Assembly: GCF_030272615.1 (NCBI RefSeq)
Contig: NC_081415.1
Coordinates: 261,640,425-261,704,424, forward strand
Source: Cryptomeria japonica
Lineage: Eukaryota; Streptophyta; Pinopsida; Cupressales; Cupressaceae
Length of the DNA stretch: 64,000 nucleotides
Reading direction: 5' to 3'
A model generated the notes under the pieces. That model searched no databases. It saw only the letters and a program-made list of their open reading frames with translations, and had not been told where the DNA came from. The translations under genes and the position numbers were made by a program. This document shows, piece after piece, positions 1 through 12,800 of this stretch; position 1 is the first letter of the stretch, and every line of letters starts with the position of its first letter.

Positions 1-854
1 GTAGATCCTCTCTTGTGTGTTTGCTTGTTTGTAATGTGCTTCCCACATGATGTATTGCTTGTTATGTTTATGTGTTATGTTAGGTTCTCTTTGGATGACC
101 CTTGCTACTCCATTCTAGTGCAAGGTAATAAAGAGGCCAAATCTAATGTGACATTCTTCAATTTGTATCTCAATTCTTCTATATGTTGCCCCTTGTGTTG
201 TCTACTTTGGGATGATGCAAAGCATTGAGATCTCTTTTGATATCTTCCATGTTGACTCAAAAAGACACATTTTCTTTTCTTCCTTTGTTTGTACTTCCAC
301 CACCTTTTGGGGATGAGGTCAATTCCATACAAATATTCTTGATATACATTATTTATCATAAGAGCATACCGACCCCAAAGTGAGTGAATCCCTTAAGTAC
401 TTTTTTTCATATATAATTTATGACCATTATCCTTTAATTTGTTCTTTCTTGGGGGCATCTCATTGTGGTAATGTGCTTGTCTTTTGGATGCATGCTACCT
501 TAAATAAATTGCTCTCAATAAGGTGTATGAAATTGCTTTAACATGGGGCCATACACTCTGCTCAATGTTACACCTTTTTGCACAAACTATGACATGTTTT
601 CATAGTCACGTTAGTTTGCAAATTGAGTCTTTGCAATTTAATATTTTTCTTTTTCATGGCTCAGAGTAAGTGAATCTTAATAGGCCAGTACAACCATGCA
701 TTCTCTCTCCTCCTTTCGTATGTTGTCCCTTTTTAGAGTAGTGAGATCCTAAAGTCCTTGGGGGATTGGTGTGTCTAGTCTCTTTGATATCTTGATAGAG
801 TTTTTTCAATGCAACTTTGTACTTTACCTTGAGTATACCTAGTAGCATACTCTC

Positions 855-1450
855 GCTAAAGTGGGGATAAATGTAGTGTCCTAAATATTACTTGCCTACA
901 ATTTTGTCCTCACTTAGGCCTCACTTTGGTGTTCCAATTTACAAGGCCTGAATGTAATTTTGATTCTTCTCACATCACCCATCTATTCTATATTTTCATT
1001 AACCTCCCAATTCTCCCCCCAATATGGAGTCCTGATTTCTAGGACTAGGGTGTGGTAATTGGGCCCCAAATTGAAGCCTTATAACAATAATCATTAATGT
1101 GTGAGAATTTGGATCCTGTGTCATCCTGTTGTGGAAATTCAATTTGTTTTTTGACAGACAAGTGTAAAAGGAGGTCTAGCCCTCTCATTTAAACCTAACT
1201 AAAATCAAGATCTCAATTACACTTTAGCAAATTCAAGTAAGTAAGCAATCAATCATTCATCAAGCATTGAAGATGGAATTCATGATCAATGTTTTATGAA
1301 GACATCCTACATGAAACCCTAAAATATTTGTGTGAAGACAAACAAAACTTCATCAAGGTAACCATAATGGTTTCAAGTATTACATTTTAGATTCAAACAT
1401 TCCCTCAAAAGGAAAGTACTTTATTTTAGTCTTTCATTACATTTTTCAAT
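855..1450 (+). repeat. LTR edge with polypurine tract (partial)
   Basis: The purine-rich run AAAGTGGGGATAAA at about 858-871 directly precedes TGTAGTGTCC at 872, which is the arrangement of a polypurine tract followed by an LTR start (TG). The downstream sequence is non-coding and AT-rich. I cannot place the LTR end: several TTACA ends are possible near 1384 and 1441. An LTR at 29507-30744 has the same TGTAGTGTC edge. The span given is a minimum and the end is arbitrary. Confidence 0.35.
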
Positions 1451-1944
1451 TCAATTTCATGGTTAATTCCAAAACTAAGGTTGAATTAAAGAAAACCCCT
1501 ATTCCTAACACATTTCCATTTCTTTCTATGTGTAGGGAAACATGTGCGAAGATGTACTTGGGAAATCCAACAGAGTCGACAGTGACAAACAGGTTCAACT
1601 TTCGACAGTGGAAGATTAGAGGACCAAGGTGGATGTGTGCTACCTGGTCCCAAAAAATTAGCCCAAATCTTTGAGAATAGGTTCTAGACATCTCCTTTTG
1701 CCCATATCCAATTTTGTGGTTCAATGAGACATCTATAGCTCTTTTTTTTTGTCAGTTTACTTTAATAATTCATGGTTTTACCCTAATTTCATAATTACAT
1801 TACAATTCAATTAAAAAAGAGGATAATAACCATAACTAGTTGAATCCAATCATAATATTAGTGTATTTTCCATTGATATTGAGCCTAGATCTATTGGATT
1901 CAACCCTTTTTTAATGAAATTTGTTTAATTGGGTTATTTAGTGG

Positions 1945-2345
1945 ATTTACTTAGTAAAACCCCAATGCCTAGTTTTTCAAACATTACAAAAGATAACTCA
2001 AGAATTACTTGTGTGGATGAATTAAAGGCTAAATTCTAAAATAATATTAATTCATTGGCTAATCCTGCTAGTTTTCAAGAAGGAAAACATGATGAGCTAG
2101 CTAGAATTGATGCTTAATTGATATGGTGTGTTAACCACCATGAAGCGTTCATTGCTAAAGTAGAGGAAGTTAAAAGGAATAAAGCATTTTGGGCATTAAG
2201 AACATGTGATTATAATAGAGAAGGATGAACTATTAGAGATCTTGAAAGCATTGCAAATGTGGAAAGATGAACAATAGTATTTATAGGTAGCTTCAATGCA
2301 GCAAAACATGCAATCCGTCCCACACCCTGCCATGTAGCCTAACGT
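1945..2345 (+). pseudogene. decayed coding remnant, probably a retroelement gag-like protein
   Basis: Conceptual translation gives a mostly open but broken reading. It contains the segments DELKAKF, SLANPASFQEGKHDELARID, LIWCVNHHEAFIAKVEEVKR and KAFWALRTCDYNREG, then shifts frame at about 2225 into DELLEILKALQMWKDEQ and SMQQNMQSVPHPAM. There are several in-frame stops and at least one frameshift. Composition and charge look protein-like, unlike the surrounding AT-rich DNA. It lies downstream of the LTR edge at 872, so a gag or other retroelement protein is plausible. No zinc knuckle or catalytic motif is visible, and I do not recognise the family. It could equally be a captured gene fragment. 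Confidence 0.35.
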
Positions 2346-5300
2346 AAGCATTTCTTCTTGAACATCTATCATTGGCCTGATTATAATGTCTCTGTACTAC
2401 ATTGACAACTCTATAAACTTCTATAGACTATGTATCTAATTGTATGTAACAAGGCAGACTAGTCTATACAAGGGATTGTGAATTTTGGTCCCCCTTGTCC
2501 TTTAAAGCACGAGTGAGACATGACGAACTTTGTTGATCATTTTGTAGTCTTGTAGCTATTTTTCTGAGTTAGGAAGTCTTTGTGCTTCTGGTTTATAAAC
2601 TCATATAATTTTGGAACTTCATTTTCATAATAGAAGGGGATTCATTCCTTTGTGATGGTGAAATTAGCATTCATTTTAGTCTTTTATGAATGTATGAATT
2701 GATCCTTGAGTTGTGATATGTCTAAGAACCATTGAGCATTCATGATGTATCTAATAAAAAAATTAAGTTATTTCTCCATTTACATCTATATCTTGGTGAA
2801 GTGCAAATGTTAGAGACTTTCCTACTTTCTATTCAAAAGCATACCCTCGCTTCTAGTTTAGACTTTAAATGCATACAAGTAAATCTTGTGAAGGGAGTTG
2901 TACCTTTGTTAAAAAATTCAAAGGGAAATCATTGGTAGGTTCATGTTGATTTACTTAACTATTGCTTAACCGCATTGGTCTTATGGGGGGGGGCATATAG
3001 TCATATTAGTTAATCATCATAAAAGACCAATCTATTAACCAACAACTCAAGTAAACTCCATTAGATCTTCCTTAGTTGGCTAGACTAAATCCTTTGATAT
3101 TCTCTCTACCTTTTTCCTTCAATGGGGATGTTGGATATATGCCTTCAAGTTTAATATCAATGCTCAACATTGTTTCTTATTTTGTAATCACTATCTTCCA
3201 ACTAGTTGATCATTTGATTAGTCACCCAAAATGCTTGGTCTTATAAATATGATCGATCTTCTTGTTCATTAATGATCTAAGGATACTTGATGCTTATTGG
3301 ATTGATATGCTGATTGGGATCATTATTAATTCGATCTGGTCTATCATCATGTCAATTCTAATGATCATTGTTAAATCTCTAAATTGTTGCTATCAAGTGT
3401 TAACTATTTATTGAACGTGGTTCCTTGAGTCTTCCTTCGATGGATGTTTTAGTCTACATTATCTAATCTTCATTGATCACGATGATACTTCATCTAATGG
3501 GAGTAGTAATAAAGAATACATATATATGATTGATGAAGTATGGATATGTGTCATCTTCAAGAATAAGGATTGGCTTAAAAGACCTCCATGATTCCTTGTT
3601 TGTTATCACTCTTATAATCACTGCTTCAATTTCTTATTTTTTCTGATTCATTTGGATCCTTGAATGGAAAATGAAGTCTTATGGAATAAGATGATTTTCC
3701 ATAATGCCTTTATGTTATTGATTTACAAATAGCTATGATTACTATGTGCCATTGTTATGTTCTAACTTCTCACTAATGGAAAAGGCCATCAAGGCTGCCA
3801 CCCTTGATCATATTATTCCTAATCATGATTAGGTCATTGATGGGGACATCACATGTTGATTTGTACTAGGAGCCTATAAATTATTGTAGAAATTGTTTCA
3901 TTTATAAATTATCCATAACATTCTTATATTTTTTAACAAATTCTAGAATTGATAATAATTTCCAATTTGTAGTGTTTGGAGCAACTCTAGTTTCAATCTT
4001 GTTATTCTACATCCATTGTCTAGTGAATTTGATGGAATTTGGAATTGAATAATAAAATCAATTTTAGATCTGACCTTTTAATATTGAGGGGAATTAAATC
4101 AATCAAAGTTGAGTCAATATGTATGCAATCTATGTATGGTTCTTTATACATCAAAGGTCAAAATTTTGAACAAAGCATACGCTGAAACTCTATAATTAAT
4201 TTCCTTTATGATGCAAAATATCTTAGCAACATGCATGATTGTACAATAGACCTCTAAAAAGCCACCAAATAAACTTCCAAGATACCAAAGTAGACCTCCA
4301 TGAAGCCACAAATAGAGATTGGCACTCACAAAGACACTCAAAATTAAAATTTGTTAATTAAAACCAATACTCTAACCCAACAAAATCTGATATCATGTTA
4401 AATGAAGTCGGAAAAACTAGGAAGAAAACCTAATATTACAAATCAACCAAATACTCAATATTGTAGGTCGATTTGATATATTGCATTAATCAATTGATGA
4501 GTATTAAAGAATTTGAGAAATAGATACCTCACTAGCCAACTCTCGACCTAAGAAAGATTAACCTACACAAGGTAAAGTAAAACTCACAAATGAAGGAGAA
4601 ATAAGAATTTTACACCAACAAATGGTAAAGACATCTTAAACCTTTTTTAAACTAGATTTTGAAGTTTCTTTCTTCTCATCTTTCTATTTTTATGATTTAT
4701 TATTTTGTGTTGTCTTTCTTAAATTATTTTCCTTTGTTAGAACTAAATTTATTTTAAATTTTCAAATTATTCATTTAGTGACACTTGGTATTTACTACCA
4801 AGAATAAATTCAAGATTAAAGTAGTCAAATCATTGTAAGTATATATACAATTAGTAACATGCTTGGCTTTGGGATGTTAATCATTGGATAGAATACTTAG
4901 TTCTAGATATTGTTTATTTTTTCAATCAAGTACTTGGGTTTCAATCAATATAAAGTTATTGACCTTAATCTATAATTAAAAAAAATTAAATGAGCAATGT
5001 TTGATGTGATTGTATAAAATTTTCTTGCATGTTTTTAAGTCATGATTATATGAATTATTTTATAAAGTAGATCTCACATATTTTCATTACCAAAGTTGCC
5101 TCTCTAATATATACATTACATAGTTGTTCAAAATTTATTGAAACATGTATATTTTAATTTTAGAATAAACTTAATTTTAGAATAAACATTATAGTTAAAT
5201 TTGAGAACAAAGACACTTTTGGTTCAAAAGTATAACAAACTCTTCAAATAAAAAATTAGAAGCCATAAGAAAAAGATAAAAAAACACTTCTTTGTTTGTA

Positions 5301-5565
5301 TGTCTTCATGGCTTCATGTATAGTAATGAAATTTGAGTTGCATTTTCTATATTTTAAAACACACTTTTTGTAAACAATGAGTGTGTAAATTGAAACTTCT
5401 AAAATATAATGTTATTAGTAGGCAAGGAAGTTGAAAGATTTTGGTTTATTATTTTATTTGTGTTGCTTCAATGATATTCCTTTTTCTTTTGTGATATTTT
5501 TGATGTCTTGGTGAAGAACCAAAAAAAATGTTTAAAAATTGTTTTTCATAGTAATCAACTTAAAC
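2346..5565. other. AT-rich stretch without a recognisable gene
   Basis: Only short open frames occur here and none has a recognisable domain or biased composition. The 4144-4341 frame lies over two imperfect copies of a GTGGCTT...GAGGTCTA word spaced about 50 bp apart. I see no RNA gene or intact element. Confidence 0.5.
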
Positions 5566-5569
5566 CTAG

Positions 5570-5890
5570 AGTGTAGAATGGGTTTTCATGTCACCTCCGA
5601 TCAACTTGCCATTGGGATAAGACATGCTCAGACCTATGAAGCCAGGTGGATTCGATGTCTTGTACATGGAAACTTGTCACCACCAATACATATGCAACAA
5701 CATCTACTATAACATATATCATAAAATAGGCAGACAAGTGAAAAGGACTATCAATGTCATATCGTGCTCATGAATGAGTGGCATGACATTGTCCCCTTCA
5801 CAAACACAATAAAAGACAGTCACACAACCAAACACTATCATAAACATCATCGTACCTAATATAATCATGATATAGGGTTAGTACATCATA
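5570..5890 (-). repeat. LTR-like repeat family A, minus-strand copy
   Basis: The complement of about 5620-5670 reads GACATCGAATCCACCTGG followed by CTTCATAGGTCTGAGCATG. The same core, a TACAGAGCATCGACTCCACC word followed by GGTCTGAGTGTAC, occurs at about 49290-49340 (minus), 51155-51220 (plus) and 62160-62205 (plus). The two plus copies lie 0.2-0.5 kb downstream of TGTAGTACCC, which looks like an LTR start. A weak equivalent (TGATGTACTAACCC on the minus strand) lies at about 5888. The homology is read by eye and the outer limits are uncertain. Confidence 0.45.
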
Positions 5891-5964
5891 AGAAACCATA
5901 AACAAATATAAACCACACATATACAATGAGTACATAAAGATCATCACATAAGAGTCCATCATCA

Positions 5965-6135
5965 TAATGCGTATGTGCACAAAGATGATGGTCAGAAAAG
6001 TGGACACCACCTAAAAAAACATGAAAAAACAAGCAGTGCATACACGGTGCTAAAATTTGAAATCACTGCGTATGCGCTTAGGTCCATTGTTCCCGAGCCT
6101 AAAGAAAGATACTACGTACGTTGTACCTGTCAAAA
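5965..6135. repeat. left subterminal GTAC-type motif cluster
   Basis: Four related words are visible: ATGCGTATGTGCAC (about 5968), GTGCATACACGGTGC (about 6036, reverse orientation), ACTGCGTATGCGCTT (about 6066) and ACTACGTACGTTGT (about 6110). They match the nine words at the right end (16640-16830 and 17425-17525). In such elements, words like these normally bind the transposase or an accessory protein. Confidence 0.5.
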
Positions 6136-6369
6136 AAAGTTTTTAAAAAAGGATTGGGTCTTATTTTCCTTGTGACCGCGACATTATTTCCTCTGTTTTC
6201 TCCACGAAACTGCGAACGGGCTACCACATTTCTCCACCAAACGCTATTGATCAAGGTTAGTTTTTCTTAATTTTTGTCTTTCTTTCTTGTTTATTCAATT
6301 TGTTTTACGTTTTGAATTTAATTTTGTTTATTTTGATTAGGTTTTTTTATTTTTTGTTTCAAAAACCAG

Positions 6370-8857
6370 ATTCTGATAATCCACAACAACAAAAACAAAA
6401 TGCACCTCCTAAAAACCCCGAACAAAACCCACAAGATACACCTCCAGTTCCTCCTTTTGACCATACACTTGAAACACAAGAGAAATTGATTAATCAGTTA
6501 GGGCAAAACATGTCTAAACTAAATAGACTGATTAATAAATTGAAAACATCTAAGATTGAGCATCATAAATCCCTCGCCACTAGCCTAGAAACATTAGCTA
6601 GTGGTGCCAGAACCGTTTCCACACAAATTACAAAATGGGGAAACTTTAGGGATATGTGTCGTCAATACTATGCTGGTGGGTTATCATGCGAGGGAGTGAA
6701 AAAAATAAATTAGTAAACAACAAATATGTGCCCTTTTTGTTGATCCTAAACCTGGTTAGTCATTACCTCTTAATGCAAAGATATTTCCCATACATTGGTG
6801 TACACCAATGTGAAGATGAAGAAATTTTTTTGGCAGAGGTGGTGGATGGTATTTGATGATCCACCTTGTAATAATTATGAGGTGCCATTGTATTTTTTGA
6901 GAAAAGTATATTGTGAGTTTCTCCTGAATGTGTGGCCAAACTATTTTGACATGAGAGAGTTCCATGGTAGAGGTGGTGGCTATGCCAAAGATAGACCTGG
7001 AGCCTGTAGGCGATTAGCCCCGAAGCGTCGCCTCCCCCTAGCACCCAAAGTCAAGGTGCATCAAGCTGTCCCAGTAGAGTTGAAAGAGTTGATGGAGATA
7101 CAAACTATTTATGTGGCCACAACATTGACTAGTACCATCATCCACCATAGGACACAATTAACATACCCTCTTGTATGGGATGATGAGCCATTAGTTGCTC
7201 CAAGTGGCGATAGAGAGCCCATTCAACATGTGTGTGTCAATTGCTTGGGTACATGCTCAGGGATGAATGACACAACCATTGCAGATGGATCCACATCTCA
7301 TTCATGCACGATTTGCGGGAGTAGATGTTAGACCCACACAACTGAGGATGTGGCGCTGACAGAGGAGTTGATGGACATGTTGTTTGGCCATCAGACGCAA
7401 ACATAGGTGTGTTGATTTGAATTCATAGCATTTTATTTATCAGTCACTTTAAATTTGTAATTACATAAAATAATTTTCATTTATACATCGATTTAAATTG
7501 ATACAAATAATATGCATTTCAGGATGCAGCAGTGGTATCCCATACCCCTCCCACAATTAGTACAACTGCAACTTTGATGCCTGAGGTATACATTTTGTAA
7601 CATGTTAAAATTGAATAATACACTTTGAATTAAAAAAAATTACAAGATATCCTAACTATCTTTAATGCTTAGTCCAATTTTTGGTTTGTAGGTGTTGACA
7701 GGGGACCAAATGTCCCAGATTGAAGACATCATGCTCTCAACGATCAATTTTGGCCTACAAGGCTATACGGTATCATATTTTGTACACCCTCTTTTATGTA
7801 TTGTTTTGATGGAATATGCAAGTCATTTCATTTTAGATTTTTAAAATTGTGTTTAATATATTATCTGTACTAATATCTCATGTTAATTTTGTTTTTATAG
7901 GGTACCCCCTCTGTGTTTAGGCCTCGTCCTAAGAAAAAGAATTCCTCGAAGATGCCAAAATGTGGGAAGTAGGTAATTGAACACATTTTTAGTTGTACAA
8001 TTGTTTGAAAATGTTGAAATTGTCTTAGTTGGGATTTGTAGTCTGATTAGTGTTTTTTGTCTATTTTACATGTACTACGACCATTGAGCTATATGGATTT
8101 GTTGAATGCACCCAATTCGCTCGTGCATTGAGAGAGGGCAGAGGTATGCATATCTACTTTATTTTCTTGATTTCATGATTATATGCACGTATACATGTGA
8201 ACTCATGATAAATTATAATCTTATAATTTTTTCATACAGGAAATATTCATAGCTAGTTCATTAATGGCGAACCCTCCTCCATGCACTAGAGAAGCATCTT
8301 AGGATCCGATACACTTTTGTTTGAAATTTTACATTAATTATTTTTAACCTACAATACTTATCATTATATTAATTGTATTTAATCTTTGATCATTTTTTGT
8401 ATAGGTAATAGCGACAATTTCTCCATTGATGGTGAGCCATCCTCAATCCATTGAAGAAACATCTCAGGCATTGGTATGTCATTGTTCTCTATATTATAGC
8501 TTTTAAGTATTTTTGATGTATTTAAGTTAGTACATTGTATTAATTGTACATTTAATATACAAAATCCTCCTTCACGGTTCGGCCATAACATGGATCCTTT
8601 TAAGTTTGTCTTCAAGAAAACTCCTACAAGTGACAAGGAGAGGACAGAGAAGACATTAGCTTTGAGATCAACCAATGATGTAATCTACATTTCAATTGCA
8701 AAGAAATTATAGTTAAATGTATAGTTATGTTGTTAATTGTGAACTATTTTCCACAAAAGAATTCTAACTTGGCTTTTGAATTGTGGTTTTGTAGCCATCT
8801 ACAGAGTCATGTATTGCATCAAAGAGGCTTGATTTTGATGATCCACCACAAGTTTAG
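6370..8857 (+). CDS. unrecognised multi-exon gene inside the transposon, partly decayed
   Basis: I read a chain of exons with good GT/AG ends, and nearly all introns are in phase 0. A first block covers about 6370-6713 and, in the same frame after an interruption, about 6795-7406. Then follow 7523-7585, 7692-7769, 7901-7972, a weaker exon at about 8075-8143, 8240-8302, 8405-8473, about 8563-8679 and 8795-8857, which ends RLDFDDPPQV and a stop. The N-terminal part is Gln/Pro-rich (PDSDNPQQQKQN) with a probable coiled coil (LINQLGQNMSKLNRLINKLK). The middle holds two CxxC pairs (CVNCLGTC and CTICGSRC) that could bind zinc. Basic RPRPKKKNSSK in exon 7901 looks like a nuclear signal. TAG codons at 6711 and 7329, and TAG just before two donor sites, suggest decay. 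The start codon is uncertain. I do not know this family. An accessory DNA-binding protein of the element would fit, but that is inference. Confidence 0.45.
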
Positions 8858-8989
8858 GATCATGTAGTGTTATTTGTGGTCATAGAATGACCAATACATG
8901 TAGATATATTCTACATTTTTATTATATATCGATTTAGACATGGCATATGCCACATTTTTGTAATACTTGTATTGACTTGGCAAACATGC

Positions 8990-9075
8990 CTTTATATATA
9001 TATATATATATATGTATATACACACACACACACATATATATACATATGTATATATATGTATATACATATGTGTAT

Positions 9076-9130
<55 letters not shown>

Positions 9131-9270
9131 CACATATACATATGTATATACACACACACACACATATATATACATATGTATATATATGTATATACATATG
9201 TGTATATATGTCTATACATATGTATATGTGTATATGTATATATATGTATATATGTGTGTGTGTGTTGATA
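8990..9270. repeat. compound TA/CA/GTATAC microsatellite
   Basis: Alternating (TA)n and (CA)n runs with TACATATGTATA palindromes. A block of about 90 bp, from the first CA run through TACATATGTGTATA, recurs after the central (CA) run, so the tract grew by block duplication as well as slippage. The open frames over it are pure low-complexity artefacts. Confidence 0.9.
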
Positions 9271-9289
9271 TTTGATCCAATAAATGAGT

Positions 9290-9590
9290 ACTGAATTCAT
9301 TATTGTGTACTCGTTGTATTTCGTGGCTGCCCTTTTATAAAGTTAATTGATCATTTGCCTATGTAATCAACAATATGAATATAAACAACAAAAATGTATG
9401 AATATAAAACATTGCAATCGTGGAATATGACTTGATAAAAAATTTAATATGTTGAATTAACCCTATAAAACTCCTTGTATTCAGTTCATTATTTTGTATT
9501 CATTGTATTTGGTGGTTGACCTTTTATAAATTTAAATAATCATTTGCCTATGTAATCAACAATATGAATATAAACAAAAAAACTAGCAAT
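9290..9590. repeat. diverged direct duplication, about 185-bp spacing
   Basis: About 100 bp beginning GAATTCATTATTGTGTAC (about 9292) recurs as CAGTTCATTATTTTGTATTC (about 9482). Both copies run through CATTTGCCTATGTAATCAAC and AATATGAATATAAACAA. Identity is roughly 85-90 percent by eye. Confidence 0.7.
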
Positions 9591-9689
9591 ATGAATATAA
9601 ACAACAATATGTGTGTGGTGAGAGAGAACCCTCATGCTTGCAATGGTCAAATTTTGGTTCTCCTGTTTGGGGTCATTTGGATCAAAGAT

Positions 9690-9855
9690 GTAAAAGTTTC
9701 TCAATTATTGTCAAATTTGCTTGATTATCGTCAAAGTTACCAAATTTGTCAAAGTTTGGCTTCATTTGGATAAAAGATGTAAAAATTGCTTAGTTGTTGT
9801 TAAAGTTGCTCACTTGTTGTCAAAGTTGCCGAATTGTTGTCAAAGTTGCCCAATT
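9690..9855. repeat. short 18-bp tandem words leading into the satellite array
   Basis: The words TTGTTGTCAAAGTTGCC, TTGTTGTTAAAGTTGCTC and TATCGTCAAAGTTACC recur with a spacing of about 18 bp. TTTGGATcAAAGATGTAAAA also occurs twice (about 9676 and 9764). The last AAAGTTGCC runs directly into the GGCTAGAATTGATT that opens the 358-bp units. This tract may have seeded the larger array. Confidence 0.6.
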
Positions 9856-12800
9856 GGCTAGAATTGATTCGGTTCATCGTGTACACAAACCAACATCACA
9901 AGCGCATCCGGGTGAGCAGGCTTACACTAGGAATGCTCCTCTTGTGCATCCCAAAGCGTCGGAACGTCGAGAGTCATACCCTACTAGCACGATCTCTCAA
10001 GTGCCCTAAGTCCAAAAAATTGTCAAACTTTGATGGACCGTTTCTTCCAATCCATGACACATATGATCAATCTATTTGAACCTGTGGGGTCATGTGAAGC
10101 TCCTCTACAATTTCCTATCTCGGTTTCTGATGACTCAAAGCCATTTTCGATTGATAGCATTTTTTTGCCTACAACAAAAACTGTCAGTTGCATGCAATGC
10201 AAAGTTGGAAGATAGGCTAGAATTGATTCAGTTCATCGTGTGCACAAACTGATGTCATGAGTGCATCTAGGTGGGTAGGTTTACACTAGGCATGCTCCTC
10301 TCGTGCATCCCAAAGTGTTGGAATGTCAAGAGTCATACCCTACCGACATGATCTCTCAACTGCCTTGAGTCCAAAAAATTGTCAAACTTTGATGGACTAT
10401 TTCTTCCAATATAGGACACATATGATCGATCCATTTGAATCCATGGGGTCACACGAGGCTCCTCTACAATTACCTATCTTAGTTTTTGACAACTCAGAGC
10501 CATTTTCAATTGGTAGCATTTTTTGCCTGCTACAAAAACCGTCTGTTGCATGCAATGCAAAGTTGCAAGAGAGGCTAGAATTGATTCGATTCTTCATGTA
10601 CACAAACCAACATCACAAGTGCATCTAGGTGGGCAGGTTTACACTAGGAATTCTCCTCTTGTGCATCCCAAAGCACCAGAATATCAAGAGTCATACCCTA
10701 CCGACACGATCTCTCAAGTGCTCCGAGTCCTAAAAAATGTCAAACTTTGACAGACTGTTTCTTCCAATCCAAGACACATATGATCGATCCGTTTGAACCT
10801 GTTAGGTCACATGTGGATCCTCTATAATGGCCTATCTCAGGTTTTTACGACTCGGAGCCATTTTCAATTGGTATCATTTTTTTGCTTGTTGCGAAAACCG
10901 TCAGTTGCATGCAATGCAAAGTTGCAAGAGAGGCTAGAATTGATTTGGTTCGTCATGTGCACAAATTGACATCACAAGAACTTCCAGGTGGGTAGGTTTA
11001 CGTTAGTAATTCTCCTCTCATGCATCCCAAAGTGTTGAAACATCGAGAGTCATACCCTACCGGTGCGATCTCTCAAGTGCCCTGAGTCCAAAAAATTGTC
11101 AAACTTTGACGAACTGTTTCTTCCAATCCAGGACATATATGATCAGTCCGTTTGAACCTTTGGCATTGTGTGAGGCTCCTCTAAAATTTACTATCTTAGT
11201 TTCTAACGACTCGGAGCCATTTTTAGTTGGTAGCATTTTTTCACCTACTACAAAAACCGTCAGTTGCATGCAATGCAAAGTTGCAAGATAGGCTAGAATT
11301 GATTCGGTTCATCGTGTGCACAAACCGATGTCACGAGAATGTTTGGGTGGGCAAGCTGATGCTAGGAATTCTCCTCTCGTGCATCCCAAAACACCACAAC
11401 GTCGAGACTCATACCCTACTGACACAATCTCGCAAGTGCCCCGTGTCCAAAATTTTTTCAAACTTTGACGGACTGTTTCTTTCAATCCAGGACACATATG
11501 ATTGATCTGTTTGAACCTGTGGGGTCATGTGAGGATCCTCTATAATGGCCTATCTCAATTTCTGATGACAAAGCCATTTTCAATTGGTAGCATTTTTCAC
11601 CTGTTGCAAAAACCATGAGTTGCATGCAATGCAAAGTTGCAAGATAGGCTAGAATTGATTCAGTTCATCCTGTGCACAAAACGACGTCACGAGAACATCT
11701 AGGTGGGAAATTTTACACTAGGCAATCTCCTCCCATTCATCCCAAAGCATCAAAACATCAAGAGTCATATCCTACTAACGCGATCTCTCAAGTGTCCTGA
11801 GTCCAAAAAAATGTCAAACTTTGATGGACTATTTATTCTAATCTATAATACATATGATTGATCCATTTGAACTTGTGGAGTCATGTGAGGATCCTCTACA
11901 ATTACCCACCTTGGTTTTTGATGAATCATACCCATTTTCAATTGGTAGCATTTTTTTGCCTACTGCAAAAACTGTTAGTTGCATGCAATGCAAAGTTGCA
12001 AGGTAGGCTGAATTGATTTGGTTCATCGTGTGCACAAACCGATGTCACGAGTGCATCCAAGTGGGAAATTTTACACTAGGAATTCTCCTCTTATGCATCC
12101 CAAAGGATCAGAACATCGAGAGTCATACCCTACCGACGCAATCTCTTAAGTGTCCTGAGTCCAAAAAATTGTCAAACTTTGACAGACTATTTCTTCTAAT
12201 CCAGGACACATATGATCGATCCGTTTGAACTTGTGGGGTCACGCAAGGATCCTCTACAATGGCCTATCTTAGTTTCTGATGACTTAGAGCCATTTTCAAT
12301 TAGTAATAATTTTTCGCCTGCTGCAAAAACTGTTAGTTGCATGCAATGCAAAGTTGCAAGATAGGCTAGAATTGATTCGGTTCATCATGTGCACAAAACG
12401 ATGCCTCAAGTGCATCTGAGTGGGTATTTTTACGCTAGGCATGCTCCTCTCATGCATCCCAAAGCATCAAAATGTCGAGAGTCATACTCTACTGATGTGA
12501 TCTCTCAAGTGCCCTGAGTCCAAAAAATTATCAAACTTTAACTGACTGTTTCTTCCAATTGAGGATACATATGATCGATCTATTTGAACCTGTGGGGTCA
12601 TGTGAGGCTCCTTTATAATGGTCTATCTCAGTTTCTGATGACTTGGAGCCATTTTTAATTGGTAGCATTTTTTCACCTGCTGTAAAAACCATCAATTGCA
12701 TGTAATGCAAAGTTGCAAGATAGGCTAGAATTGATTTGGTTCATCCTATGTACAAACCGACATCACGAGAACTTTCGGTTGGGAAGGTTTAAACTAGGCA

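Noticed and set aside
8870-9300. Six overlapping ORFs of 87-115 codons on both strands
   Set aside because: All are translations of the TA/CA microsatellite (YIYIY, THTHT, CVCVC) and carry no protein-like information.
9794-12228. ORFs of 61-101 codons in the 358-bp array
   Set aside because: They fall at similar places in the units but are broken differently in each, with CpG decay and no conserved start. The array is taken as non-coding.
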